Positions 52,047-60,832 of a DNA stretch of 64,000 nucleotides are shown in pieces. The translations under genes were made by a program, and so were the position numbers. The notes under the pieces are model-generated. The model saw nothing but the letters and a program-made list of their open reading frames with translations. It was not told where the DNA came from and made no database searches. Source of the stretch: CAVSMC01 sp963798655 (GTDB lineage: Bacteria > Pseudomonadota > Gammaproteobacteria > Burkholderiales > Casimicrobiaceae); the NCBI GenBank assembly GCA_963798655.1, contig CAWCUH010000009.1, positions 52,637 to 116,636 of the forward strand, given 5' to 3'. Numbering within the stretch: position 1 is the stretch's first letter; the number at the start of each line of letters is the position of its first letter.

Positions 52047-53585
52047 TCAGCTCGGAGGCGTCGCCGGCATCCAACCGTGCGGCAGTAATTCGCCAATGCG
52101 GCTCGCCGGTTGCGTGGGCAGCCGCTCGAGAACGTCTTTGAGGTACCGATAAGGATCGTGGCCGTTGAGCCGCGCTGATTGAATCAAGCTCATGACCGCG
52201 GCGGCACGCTTTCCCGCGCGCAGCGATCCCGCAAACAACCAGTTCGAGCGCCCCAGCGCGATCGGGCGGATGCGATTCTCGACCCAGTTGTTGTCGATAG
52301 GTAGCGTGCCGTCGTCAAGGAAGCGCGTCAGCGCCTTCCAACGCCCGAGGCTATAGTCGATGGCCTTGGCGATCGCCGTTCCGTCGGTCGCCTTCTGCCG
52401 TTGCAGCAGCAGCCATTCGCGCAACTTGTCGGCGATCGGCTGCGATTGCAGCTGCCGCATTCGCTGTCGCTGCTCGGCGCTCAGTTCCTGCGCTTCGCGC
52501 TCGACATCGTAGAGCTTTGCGAATAGCTTCAGCGCTTCCTCGGCCAAGGGACTCTTGTGGTTCACCCACAGATCGCTGAATTTCCTGCGCGCGTGCGCGA
52601 GGCAGCCCACCTCGGTCACGCCGTCGGCGAACAAGCCCTTGTACCCTGAGTAGTCGTCGCAAACGAGCTTGCCCGACCAGCGTTCGAGAAATTGCTTGGG
52701 GTGTGCCGCGGCACGACTGTCGGCGAAGTCGTAAACGACTGCGTGCACGCCGTCGAATTGCGTCGAGCTGTAGCTCCAGATATACGCGCGGTGCGTTTTG
52801 CCCTTGCCGGGCATCAGCATTGCCACCGGTGTCTCGTCGGCGTGCAGCACCGCTCGCTCGAGCAGCATAGCCTTCAGCGCATCGACCAACGGCTGCAACC
52901 GCACGCCGCAAACACCGACCCACTGCGCAAGTGTCGAGCGCGGTATCGCAAGGCCCGCCCGCTCGAAAATGCCTTCCTGTCGATACAGTGGTTGGTGATC
53001 GGCGTACTTCGCCACCAGCACCTGGGCGAGGAGGCCCGCGGTCGCAATGCCCTTGTCGATCACCTGCGCGGGCACCGGCGCCTGGATCAGCGTCTGGCAT
53101 TTCGCGCAGGCCCATTTGCCGCGAATGTGCCGCTCGACGTGGAACACGCCCGGGGTGTAGTCGAGCTTCTCGCTCACGTCCTCGCCGATGCGCTTCATCG
53201 CGCAGCCGCAACTGCACACGGTTTGTTCCGGCTCGTGGCGCACATCGACGCGCGGCAGGTGCGCTGGCAACGGGCTACGTTTGGGCTGCTCCTTAGGCGC
53301 TTGTGCGGGTTGCGCCGATCTTAGCGTCGCGAGCTCCGCCGCGATCGCCTCCAGATCGGCGTCGATCGTCTCGTCGAGGAGGCTCCCCTGTGCGCCGTGC
53401 AGTTGTTCGCTGCGCGCGGCAAACTTCCAGCGCTTGAGCAGCGCCATCTCATGAGTGAGTTGCTCAATCTTGAGCTGCTTGTGCCGCAGCTCCCGATCCT
53501 TGCCGGCGAGGGTTTCGATCAGCCCGGCAGCGAATTCGCGCAGTTGCTGCGCGTCCATTCGAGTGAGCTGATCGTGCATCTGCAT
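52047..53585 (-). CDS. tnpC: IS66 TnpC transposase
   Basis: The 512-residue protein has an N-terminal coiled coil (LREFAAGLIETLAGKDRELR), the LKRWKFAARSEQ segment and a zinc-finger region (CSCGCAMKRIGED, CAKCQT). The DDE core is LHADETPVAML, CDDYSGYKGL and DNNWVENRIRPIALGR, followed by the IS66 C-terminal domain. Start ATG 53583-53585. Confidence 0.94.
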   Translation of the reverse strand: MQMHDQLTRMDAQQLREFAAGLIETLAGKDRELRHKQLKIEQLTHEMALLKRWKFAARSEQLHGAQGSLLDETIDADLEAIAAELATLRSAQPAQAPKEQPKRSPLPAHLPRVDVRHEPEQTVCSCGCAMKRIGEDVSEKLDYTPGVFHVERHIRGKWACAKCQTLIQAPVPAQVIDKGIATAGLLAQVLVAKYADHQPLYRQEGIFERAGLAIPRSTLAQWVGVCGVRLQPLVDALKAMLLERAVLHADETPVAMLMPGKGKTHRAYIWSYSSTQFDGVHAVVYDFADSRAAAHPKQFLERWSGKLVCDDYSGYKGLFADGVTEVGCLAHARRKFSDLWVNHKSPLAEEALKLFAKLYDVEREAQELSAEQRQRMRQLQSQPIADKLREWLLLQRQKATDGTAIAKAIDYSLGRWKALTRFLDDGTLPIDNNWVENRIRPIALGRSNWLFAGSLRAGKRAAAVMSLIQSARLNGHDPYRYLKDVLERLPTQPASRIGELLPHGWMPATPPS

Positions 53586-53629
53586 GCGTTGAAATGGTGC
53601 CACATCGATTCGTGTGGCAACAACATTTT

Positions 53630-53962
53630 TCACGCCACGCGGATCGTTGCCTGTGCGCCGATGCGACACCATGGCAATCCGATCACCAACGCCTGCAACT
53701 GCTCGGTGCTGATCGTCAGTCGCGGGCACGATTCCGAACTCGCCCAGATGAAGCGGCCCTGGTGCAGTCGGCGCGCGCACAGCCAGATGCCGATACCGTC
53801 GTGCACCAGCAGCTTGATGCGATTCGCTCGCCGATTGGCGAAGAGGTACGCGTGATGCGCGCGCGCCTCGCCGAACACGCGAACCACGCGCGCCAGTGCC
53901 GTTTCCGTTCCGGCGCGCATGTCTATCGGTTCCACCGCGAGCCACACCGCGTCGATGCGCAT
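53630..53962 (-). CDS. tnpB: IS66 TnpB accessory protein
   Basis: The 110-residue protein is the IS66 Orf2: VEPIDMRAGTETALARV, AYLFANRRANRIKLLVHDG and GIWLCARRLHQGRF. Its ATG overlaps the tnpA stop (ATGA). Confidence 0.92.
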   Translation of the reverse strand: MRIDAVWLAVEPIDMRAGTETALARVVRVFGEARAHHAYLFANRRANRIKLLVHDGIGIWLCARRLHQGRFIWASSESCPRLTISTEQLQALVIGLPWCRIGAQATIRVA

Positions 53963-54357
53963 CACCGCAGCAGCTCGCGCAACCAGACCGCGCAATCGGC
54001 CGCCGCGGTCAACGGCCAGCCGACCTTGATCAGCGTCGCGCCGCGTCGTAACTCGATCGTGATCGGCTGCGCCGTCGTGACCAGAGATTGCTCCACCGCG
54101 ATCGGAATGAACGTACCGGTCTCGACGTCCGGCCGAGTCGGCACCGCACTGTCGGTCTCGATCTGCTTCGTTGCTTGTGCCTGTTCCGCTGTCACCACCC
54201 AGCGGCGCAACAGGTTCGCGTTCAGCCTGTTGGCCAAGGCCACCGCGGCGATCGATACGCCCGGTTTGCGGCAGGCCGACACCACCTGCGCTTTGAACTG
54301 TGCGCTATGCGTGCGCCGACGCCGCCGAGCGAGGTTGCCGTCCTCCGAAGTGTCCAC
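53962..54357 (-). CDS. tnpA: IS66 TnpA
   Basis: The 131-residue protein has the helix-turn-helix of IS66 TnpA (SAQFKAQVVSACRKPGVSIAA then ANRLNANLLRRW) and the C-terminal ITIELRRGATLIKVGWP strand pair. It starts at the GTG at 54355-54357. Confidence 0.88.
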   Translation of the reverse strand: MDTSEDGNLARRRRRTHSAQFKAQVVSACRKPGVSIAAVALANRLNANLLRRWVVTAEQAQATKQIETDSAVPTRPDVETGTFIPIAVEQSLVTTAQPITIELRRGATLIKVGWPLTAAADCAVWLRELLR

Positions 54358-54392
54358 GTGTCCACCAAGAATCTAGGTGGACACGATATTCC

Positions 54393-54779
54393 TTACCGCA
54401 ACTCGGCCAGGCAAGATGACTTCGCCGGCCGCTTACCGACGATCCGCGCCTGCGTTGCAATCCCTTGCAGAATCGTCTGCGCCTCTTCGGGCGTCAGCTT
54501 CTCTCCAGCGAGTGCCTCCAGTACCGCCCGACCGCTGTCAGCCAACGAAGCCGCAAGCCCTGGCACGCTGACCGGATCGTCTTTAGCTTTCACCGGCGGG
54601 ATCAGGCGGTCGATGCAAATACGCAGCGCCGTGCAGTCGCCTGCGAGCGCCATCTCGACAGCCTTCGCGACGAGCGCATCGGCGTGGGGAACGAGCAATT
54701 CCCGCATCGCCGTTCGCTTGTCGCGGATGCCGGGTGGGCGTCCGTCCGGATTGCCTGACTGTCCTGGTTCAAATGCCAT
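54393..54779 (-). pseudogene. DUF5681 N-terminal part, copy 2, truncated by IS66
   Basis: Codons up to IATQARIV are identical to the intact copy. Beyond 54437 the frame reads into IS66 and ends after 14 foreign residues at 54393. The C-terminal coil is lost. Confidence 0.88.
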
Positions 54780-55412
54780 AGCTTGATCCTCGGTTGATGT
54801 GATCAGTCGTTTAGTGCGCGCCGACACGCGAAAGAAGCGAATTAAGCGAAATAAGGCCGTCGTCGTGCATCTTCTTTCGCATCTTTCGCTTATTTCGCAG
54901 GATCGATCCCCTTCCATGTCTCAGCGGCGCGACCCTTGGTTGGCGACCGCTCGACCATTGCGAGCTTCCGCTGGTTCAGATATTCCAACGCGTTGCCGAC
55001 GCGCTCGGCCGACTCGTGGCGCCGAAAGTAGTCGCTGATCTCGGTCCGCGTCATGCCGGCGGTGCCTGCCGCTCGAAGCGCGCGAAGGATCTCATCAGCC
55101 AGCGGATATCCGAGTGCCGACCCGAAGACGAAGCGCGCAGAGGCGTCGCAGTAGTTCCATAGCGCGATGGCGGCGAGCAAGTGTCGTTTGCCGATGGCTG
55201 TCGCCTCGTCCAGTAACGCATAGCACAAGGCCAACCGTACACACTGCGCTTCGGCCCGGCCCGTGACCGCACCGAGCAAGCCTGCGTGTCCTTCGCTCAA
55301 AGTGGGGTAGAGACTGGCCCAGACATCGCGGGCCTCATCGTCCATGACGAGCGCCCCCGAGCGTTGTCGAGCCGCCGAAGCCGCGCGCTCCAAGCGGTCT
55401 GTAAATGGTGTG
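54437..55412. repeat. duplicated segment, copy 2, part b
   Basis: It matches 49463-50438 at a constant offset of 4,974 bp. Beyond 55412 the primase-helicase gene continues uninterrupted, so this is the parental right-hand context. Confidence 0.95.
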
Positions 55413-56746
55413 AGATCGACGCGCCCACCACCGAAGGGAAGAATCTTGCTTCGCTTCGCACAGACGAACAGGAAGCGATTGGCGAATCCGTTGGCTCGGT
55501 CCGTTGCGGTGAGTTCGCTGCGCAGCTCGTCCACTGTGATATGGCCGATGACGCCGACGTGCGCATCCGTGGCCACGATTGGATCGTTACGTGTGAGCGT
55601 GCGCAGGTTGCCGGTATCCCACGCCTCGCGCACAGTGGCAGACAGCGTGTTGCCATTCCTCGCAGTTGCGCGTAGGACTTGTGCAAACTCGCTCTCAATT
55701 ACGAGCACGCGCTTGTCCGTCGCTCCGATGTCCAGCTTCTTGTCGCTGCCGTCGCCGGAGGCGTCGCGCACATGCCACTTCAGACCTTCGCCGGAGCTCA
55801 AACCGCTAACTGTCGGCGGCCATGCAGGAAGCATCTCGAATACCTGTTTAACCCGGCCCCAGCTTGTGCCCTTCCGACCTTTGGACGTGTTCCCGACGAT
55901 CAGCGCGAACAGGTTGCTGAAATGCTTATCCCCTTCGACGGGCACGTAGCAGCATCGCCCGGTGTACACGCCGAACGCGCACAGCACTTGCATGAGAATC
56001 GCCGCGGGATCGGCTTCGGTGTGCGGCTCCACGGCGCGAACGATTTCGCCGGCAATGCCATGAAGTGCCGCTTCATCGAGAACGGGCCACTCAGGGCCGC
56101 GTAGATCGGCCCCAGGCGAGCGCGCGGGAGGCATGAGGGCATCTAGCCTCGGCACTCGGTTGAGATCGTCTAGCGAGGCATTTTCGAGGCCGTGAATCCA
56201 ATCCCAAGCATCGCCCTTCGGCGGAAGCATCAGCTTGTCGACGTCTACCGCAGACAGCATGCAGCCGAGTTCCATCAGGATGGCGGCGACGACACCCGCG
56301 TACTCTCGGCCAGCGTCGTCGTTATCCGGCCACAGGTAGCACCTGCGCCCGCGCAGCGGCATCCAGTCGGCTTTGCTTGCGCTGTCTGCACCACCGCTCG
56401 TGGTGGCGACTGCCCCTAGCTTTGTCAGCGCGTCCGCAGCCTTCTCCCCTTCAGTAACCCAGATCGGCGCCGCTTGATCAGCAGCGATACGGTCCAAGTT
56501 GTAGAGAGGCTTGCCGTTGGGAAATGCGGGCTCGCCGAACACATAGCCCGAGCCGTTCAGCTTTAGCGGCCGTATGATCTTGCGGCCCTCACAAGCCGTG
56601 TCGCCGTCGGGATGCTCAAGCCGAACGCGGTAGTAGATCGGATCGCCCGCCGACGTGCGGTACGTATGCAGCGCGCGCGGGACGTACCCTTTAACGGTCC
56701 ATGGCTGCGTCAGCCGACGTGCAGCTTCTCGCGCGGTCTCAGTCAT
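54890..56746 (-). CDS. TOPRIM primase - DUF3987-like helicase of the island
   Basis: The 618-residue replication protein has a TOPRIM-like N-terminal half (VTEGEKAADAL at about 97-107 and LWPDNDDAG at about 138-146). An ATPase half follows, with ALIVGNTSKGRKGTSW as the Walker-A-like loop (about 287) and VLVIESEFAQVL after it. The C terminus has a small winged helix (TRTEISDYFRRH). It would prime and unwind the excised element for autonomous replication. It overlaps the zinc-finger primase gene by 8 bp. Start ATG 56744-56746. Confidence 0.85.
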   Translation of the reverse strand: MTETAREAARRLTQPWTVKGYVPRALHTYRTSAGDPIYYRVRLEHPDGDTACEGRKIIRPLKLNGSGYVFGEPAFPNGKPLYNLDRIAADQAAPIWVTEGEKAADALTKLGAVATTSGGADSASKADWMPLRGRRCYLWPDNDDAGREYAGVVAAILMELGCMLSAVDVDKLMLPPKGDAWDWIHGLENASLDDLNRVPRLDALMPPARSPGADLRGPEWPVLDEAALHGIAGEIVRAVEPHTEADPAAILMQVLCAFGVYTGRCCYVPVEGDKHFSNLFALIVGNTSKGRKGTSWGRVKQVFEMLPAWPPTVSGLSSGEGLKWHVRDASGDGSDKKLDIGATDKRVLVIESEFAQVLRATARNGNTLSATVREAWDTGNLRTLTRNDPIVATDAHVGVIGHITVDELRSELTATDRANGFANRFLFVCAKRSKILPFGGGRVDLTPFTDRLERAASAARQRSGALVMDDEARDVWASLYPTLSEGHAGLLGAVTGRAEAQCVRLALCYALLDEATAIGKRHLLAAIALWNYCDASARFVFGSALGYPLADEILRALRAAGTAGMTRTEISDYFRRHESAERVGNALEYLNQRKLAMVERSPTKGRAAETWKGIDPAK

Positions 56747-57086
56747 GGAAACGCCCCCCGAGATCGCGCACGGCATCCCGAAATCCGAGCCCGGTAATCA
56801 ATCGATGCAGGGCGATAATGTCGCCGCCCTTTACGCCGCACGTCATGCAGCGAAAATGTCCATCGGTCAGCGCGACGCGCAGCGACGGGTGCGCCTCGGC
56901 GCCTGACTTGTGCGCCGGGCAGCGAATAGACGCCCATTCGCCGCGAACGTTGCCTGCGAACAGTCCGCGATCGCGCAGATACGGTGCGGGCGTCGGCAGC
57001 GATCCGCGATCAACGTGCTGCGCGTCGCGTTGTTGCGATCCGAACAGGCGCCGGTAATGCTCGATCCCGTTACTCGCGGCGGTCAT
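56739..57086 (-). CDS. zinc-finger primase protein (CHC2/P4 type)
   Basis: The 115-residue protein has a CHC2-type zinc ribbon: CPAHKSGAEAHPSLRV, then HFRCMTCGVKGGDII. This is the DNA-binding finger usually at the N terminus of DnaG or P4 primase, here encoded as a separate gene just before the TOPRIM-helicase. The two probably act together. Confidence 0.85.
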   Translation of the reverse strand: MTAASNGIEHYRRLFGSQQRDAQHVDRGSLPTPAPYLRDRGLFAGNVRGEWASIRCPAHKSGAEAHPSLRVALTDGHFRCMTCGVKGGDIIALHRLITGLGFRDAVRDLGGRFHD

Positions 57087-57283
57087 GCTGATGCCCATTC
57101 GGGATGACGATCGAAGACGGCTCGTGTCGCCGATAGGCTGCGCGCTTCGATGCAGTAGAGCCACACGGTCACCGCCTTGCTCGCCGCGGCGCCGTGCGGT
57201 ACGCTTTGCGTTGCGTGATGTACCGATTTAGGAAAGCCGCCGGGTGCCGCCCCGGCGCTTTCTTTTGTGGGGTGCCTCATCAT
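57083..57283 (-). CDS. small island ORF, unrecognised
   Basis: The 66-residue frame (MMRHPTKESAGAAPGGF onward) overlaps the primase start by 4 bp, which supports translation. The region around codons 6-17 contains a strong GC hairpin. A start at 57280 is equally possible. Confidence 0.5.
   Translation of the reverse strand: MMRHPTKESAGAAPGGFPKSVHHATQSVPHGAAASKAVTVWLYCIEARSLSATRAVFDRHPEWASA
57232..57266 (+). terminator. terminator-like hairpin between regulator and primase genes
   Basis: GAAAGCCGCCGGG (57232-57244) pairs with CCCGGCGCTTTC (57251-57262) with one bulge, followed by TTTT on the + strand. It could stop rightward transcripts or act as an attenuator for leftward mRNA. Confidence 0.5.
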
Positions 57284-57294
57284 GGCATCCCCGG

Positions 57295-57489
57295 TTACGC
57301 CGCTTCGGCGTTGACAGTCCGCGATCGCAACCACGCGTCGAGATCGGTGCGGCGGTATCTCACCAGCCGGCCAACCTTCACGAATGGGATGCGGTAGCGC
57401 CCACTAGCTCGCCAGATTTCGAGGCTATGCGGGCGCGCGCCGATGTAGTCGGCAGCCTCGGAAGTCGAGAGAAGTTCCGGTGTTGTCAT
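57295..57489 (-). CDS. AlpA/excisionase-type helix-turn-helix regulator
   Basis: The 64-residue protein has a MerR-like winged HTH: LLSTSEAADYIGARPHSLEIW, then IPFVKVGRLVRYRRTDLDAWL. Such proteins activate excision or replication genes of P4-type elements. Start ATG 57487-57489 with an upstream GGTGAGAA site. Confidence 0.85.
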   Translation of the reverse strand: MTTPELLSTSEAADYIGARPHSLEIWRASGRYRIPFVKVGRLVRYRRTDLDAWLRSRTVNAEAA

Positions 57490-57650
57490 GTTCTCACCAT
57501 GCAGGTTGGGCCCCTCAGTAATGCGGAGCGAAGCCTGAGGAGGCATGGTGAAAATTCTAGTCGGCGCATGACCGCATCAATATACGGCCACCGCGAATCC
57601 GCCACGCAAACCCGGTGGAGGCGCGTGTCGAATGCGCGAATCCAGTGGGT

Positions 57651-58472
57651 TTACGTAGCTTGCTTGCGTTGCTTGGCGCGCTTGATGTCGGTCTTTACGC
57701 TATCCCGGATCTTCTCCCTTGTGATGAGATCTTTCACGGTGCGCGGCGCTGGTTTGCGGCCCTTATCTGGCTTCGGCAGTTGAAAGACCACCTTTCCAGC
57801 TACGAGGCCCGCGGTCTGCGTTATGTCATCACGCCAAATCTCGGCTGCCAATCGCTTCCATTGTGCGTGTGCGTATGCCGCACGCTGGCTCTTGGCGGCA
57901 GCTGCGTTGGCGTTCTTAGTCGCCCGCTCCTCTATTTGCTTGGCTTTTTGAAGCGACAAAGCCTTAAACGCCGAGTGATACCCCTTTAACGCTTCGGAAA
58001 CACCGATCCAAAGGTAGCTCACCGCGTACGCGAGCGAATCAATCTGCATCATCGCCGCGTCACGCTCAAGCAACAACGCAATAGCGACACCGGCCCCCAG
58101 CTGCTCCTCGATGCTAGTTATGGGTTCGTATCGCTCACCGTACGCGAGTCTTGCGTACAGGTCGGCGTCGCACTTAGCGCCGTGACCGGCACATTGCCAC
58201 GGTTGTATCTCGATTGCAGGCACTCGACGCGGCACTCGGCCAATGTGTTTGCCGGGTAGTCCGTCACCCAGAAGGCCGCCGCCAGCGAATAACCCATCCT
58301 CCAACGCGACCAACCCCTGTGCATCCGCCTGTTTGAATTTCCATAATTCAAGCGTGGCAGAGACCCCGCCCAGAGCGACCCGCTTGTGATGCTCACTGAG
58401 GAAAGCAAGGCGATCGCCGGCAATCTCAGCGAAGATTCGCCGCGCCGTGTCTATCTCGAAGGGAAACCACAT
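57651..58472 (-). CDS. 273-residue island protein, unrecognised
   Basis: It is mixed: an N-terminal part (MWFPFEIDTARRIFAEIAG), a middle Ala-rich helical stretch (AKQIEERATKNANAAAAKSQ) and a very basic C terminus (SVKTDIKRAKQRKQ) suited to nucleic-acid binding. It lies between the integrase and the AlpA gene. No domain recognised. Confidence 0.55.
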   Translation of the reverse strand: MWFPFEIDTARRIFAEIAGDRLAFLSEHHKRVALGGVSATLELWKFKQADAQGLVALEDGLFAGGGLLGDGLPGKHIGRVPRRVPAIEIQPWQCAGHGAKCDADLYARLAYGERYEPITSIEEQLGAGVAIALLLERDAAMMQIDSLAYAVSYLWIGVSEALKGYHSAFKALSLQKAKQIEERATKNANAAAAKSQRAAYAHAQWKRLAAEIWRDDITQTAGLVAGKVVFQLPKPDKGRKPAPRTVKDLITREKIRDSVKTDIKRAKQRKQAT

Positions 58473-58576
58473 GAAGCGCCCACCTTAGCGCCCCTAAGTA
58501 GGGTGCCGCGCCGACCGGTTAGGGTCCCCGGCGTTCGATCCGTCGATCTAGGCGCGGCGTTGATGCAGCGTTGATC

Positions 58577-59929
58577 TTATGCGAGCTTTTTGATGGAAAG
58601 AACCTCCGCCGCTGGCTGCCGCTTTGCGGCGCGTAGCATCGCCGATGTCGCAGTTTCCATCGCTGCGCGAACCGGGTCGAGATCGAGGCGCGCATAGACC
58701 GCCGTTGCCTGTTGGCTCTTGTGACCCAGGCTCTTGCCGATGATCGCGAGGCTTGCGCCGGTCCGCGCTTGCCAGCTTCCCATCGTGCGCCGCAAGTCGT
58801 GAATGCGGATGTCGTCTAGGCGCGCGCCGTCGGTGTTGATCTTCAACCGCTTCGCGACGCGGCGCAGTCGTTGCAAGGCATGCACGGGCAATTCGTGCTC
58901 GTCTTCGCCATGCGCGTTCGTGCCCTTCGCTTCGATCCGCTGACGCAGTTGTGCGATTTCGTCGCGCTCCAATAGCCGCAGCCATGCCTTGCGCTCGCCG
59001 CTCATATGCCCGCGCTTGGAATCCGCACGCGCTGCCGGGAACACGAACCGCTCGCCATCTGCCGCCGCCTCCTGCCGCGCTGTGAGGATCGCTACGGCTT
59101 CGGGAACCAAGGGCACGCGTTGCGGCTCGCCATTCTTCGTCATCGGGATTACCCATTCGCCGCGTTCTAGGTCAAGATCGCCCCACCGCATCGCCACAAC
59201 GTTATTGCGGCGGGCGCCGGTCAGGAGCGCGAGAAGGAAGTAGTCGCGGAAATTGCCATTCGGCTCGCCGTCGAGCGCGGCGAACAGGCGCGGCAGCTCG
59301 CCAGGCTTTAGGAAGCGCTCGCGGCTTTTTTCGGTGTTGTCCTCGATTCCCTTCGCGGGGTTCGTGTCGAGATATCCCCATGCAATCGCGCGGCCGAAGA
59401 CGGACGAAACCAGATCCTTGACGCGATTCGCGACGGTCGGGTGTCCGCTTCGTGTGATCTCGGAATGGATCGCCGCGAGATCGGCGCGGGCAATGCGGGA
59501 AATCTTCTTCTTTCCGAGCGGCCGTTCTAGATAGTCCCGGTACTTCTGTTGATCTTCGCGCCACGTACGCTTGTTCGCCTTCGCGTGGCGGTCGATGTAT
59601 TCCTTGAACAGCGCGGCAAAGGTCGGCTCGCCCTTGTGAGCGCGTTTCACCTCGGCAGGGTTCGCGCCGCCAGCGATGACGCCGTTGAGCTTCTTCGCCT
59701 GCGTTCGCGCGGACTCGGTCTTGTAGGCATCAGGGAACCGGCCGAGAGTGACCCGCTCCATCGGGCCATTGCGAATGCGTCGGAGCAGGCTAAACGTCTT
59801 CACTCCGGACGACGTAACGCGCAATCGCAGGCCGTCCGTTTCGGTGTCTGCGTATTCGGCGCGGTGCCCGTGCGACGGGATCGTGAGTGCCGCAATCGTG
59901 CGGTCCGCGAATTTAATGTGCTCGGCCAT
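58577..59929 (-). CDS. tyrosine recombinase / P4-type integrase
   Basis: The 450-residue integrase has an N-terminal arm-binding domain (DUF4102-like, LTIPSHGHRAEYADTETDGL) and a SAM-like core-binding domain. The catalytic domain shows R (LTGARRNNVVAMRW), H-x-x-R (IHDLRRTMGSW), H (SLGHKSQQATAVYARLD) and the tyrosine in VYARLD. The ATG at 59927-59929 has a GGAGGCAA site. It sits next to attR, as expected for a tRNA-targeting island. Confidence 0.95.
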   Translation of the reverse strand: MAEHIKFADRTIAALTIPSHGHRAEYADTETDGLRLRVTSSGVKTFSLLRRIRNGPMERVTLGRFPDAYKTESARTQAKKLNGVIAGGANPAEVKRAHKGEPTFAALFKEYIDRHAKANKRTWREDQQKYRDYLERPLGKKKISRIARADLAAIHSEITRSGHPTVANRVKDLVSSVFGRAIAWGYLDTNPAKGIEDNTEKSRERFLKPGELPRLFAALDGEPNGNFRDYFLLALLTGARRNNVVAMRWGDLDLERGEWVIPMTKNGEPQRVPLVPEAVAILTARQEAAADGERFVFPAARADSKRGHMSGERKAWLRLLERDEIAQLRQRIEAKGTNAHGEDEHELPVHALQRLRRVAKRLKINTDGARLDDIRIHDLRRTMGSWQARTGASLAIIGKSLGHKSQQATAVYARLDLDPVRAAMETATSAMLRAAKRQPAAEVLSIKKLA

Positions 59930-59941
59930 ATTGCCTCCGCT

Positions 59942-59972
59942 GGGGTAGCAGCCGGGGTAGCGCCGGGGTAGC
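59942..59972. repeat. putative integrase arm sites, right end
   Basis: Three copies of GGGGTAGC (59942-59949, 59954-59961, 59965-59972) are spaced 11-12 bp apart, just upstream of the integrase gene. The octamer recurs near attL. Confidence 0.6.
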
Positions 59973-60093
59973 AAGAATCCGGAAGACTGGCGCAACCTGA
60001 TAGAACGCAGTATAGGGCCAACACATTGAAAGGACAAGGAACGTGAAGCAGCGTAGAAACGAGTGAAGTCAGGCGAAACAGCCTGGACCAGGA

Positions 60094-60138
<45 letters not shown>

Positions 60139-60149
60139 TCCAAATCAAT

Positions 60150-60182
60150 GTACGGACCGGACACATGGGTGACGGTCCGTAC
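60150..60182. repeat. perfect 10-bp inverted repeat
   Basis: GTACGGACCG and CGGTCCGTAC flank a 13-nt spacer just outside attR. There is no T-run. It may be what remains of the host tRNA terminator or an operator. Confidence 0.5.
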
Positions 60183-60211
60183 CTAAGACATAGAGATGGC
60201 GCCGCAAAATC

Positions 60212-60782
60212 GGACAGTGGAATAGGTGGGTAGCTCTGCTCTAATGGCGACTTGTCTCCGAGGAGCAGAAACATGAAACGATCCCGCAGGAACCATTCAG
60301 CGACGTTCGAGGCGAAGGTGGCACTGGCCGCCGTCCGAGGCGACAGGACACTGGTCGAGCTCGCTGAGCAGTTCAAGGTCCATCCCAACCAGATTGGCCA
60401 GCGGCGAGCGGAGCCTCGAGCGCGCCGCGGAGGTGTTCGCGACGACGGCAGATCAGGGCAGCCAATTCACGGCCATTGACTTCATCGACGTGTTGCGCGA
60501 GCACCACATCCGCATCAGCATGGACGGCAAGGGCTGCTGACGCGACAACGTGTTCGTCGAGCGGCTGTGGAAGACGATCAAGTACGAGCACCTGCATGCC
60601 TACGACAGCGTTTGCGAAGCGCGCACGAAGATCGCGACCTACCTCGAGTTCTACATTGCGCGTCGACCGCACAGCGGCATCGACCGGCGAACGCCGGACG
60701 ACGCATACTTCGACGTGCCGACGCTCAAGGGGGCGGCTTAACCCGGCAGGGCTACCCACTTAAGAACCGCGAAAGACTGTCC
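60212..60782 (+). mobile_element. decayed IS3-family remnant
   Basis: It is bounded by related ends (GGACAGT followed some bases later by GTGGGTAG on both sides, inverted). Only the start of orfA and the end of orfB are left, joined by a large internal deletion. It is not closely similar to the intact IS3-family element inside the island. Confidence 0.75.
60273..60741 (+). pseudogene. fused orfA/orfB relic of the IS3 remnant
   Basis: The orfA part (MKRSRRNHSATFEAKVALAA, then TLVELAEQFKVHPNQI) is joined near 60405 to the end of orfB. The orfB end reads TADQGSQFTAIDF, GKGC, an in-frame TGA (60538-60540) where the family has Trp, then RDNVFVERLWKTIKYE. It cannot transpose. Confidence 0.85.
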
Positions 60783-60832
60783 AACTGCGTGGGGGCACTT
60801 CTGGCTTCAGCCCTGGGAACGCCGGAACGTCG

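Larger units (their letters stand above)
52007..54436 (-). mobile_element. IS66-family insertion sequence, intact
   Basis: The 2,430-bp element has inverted ends GTAAGCGGCTGGGC (left) and, reversed, GTAAGCGGCCGGCG (right). A perfect 8-bp target duplication CGACGATC lies at 51999-52006 and 54437-54444, the size expected for IS66. It carries tnpA-tnpB-tnpC and interrupts the second copy of DUF5681. Confidence 0.95.

Noticed and set aside
60550..60741. 63-codon stand-alone integrase-core protein
   Set aside because: It is the end of orfB after an in-frame stop in the dead IS3 remnant.
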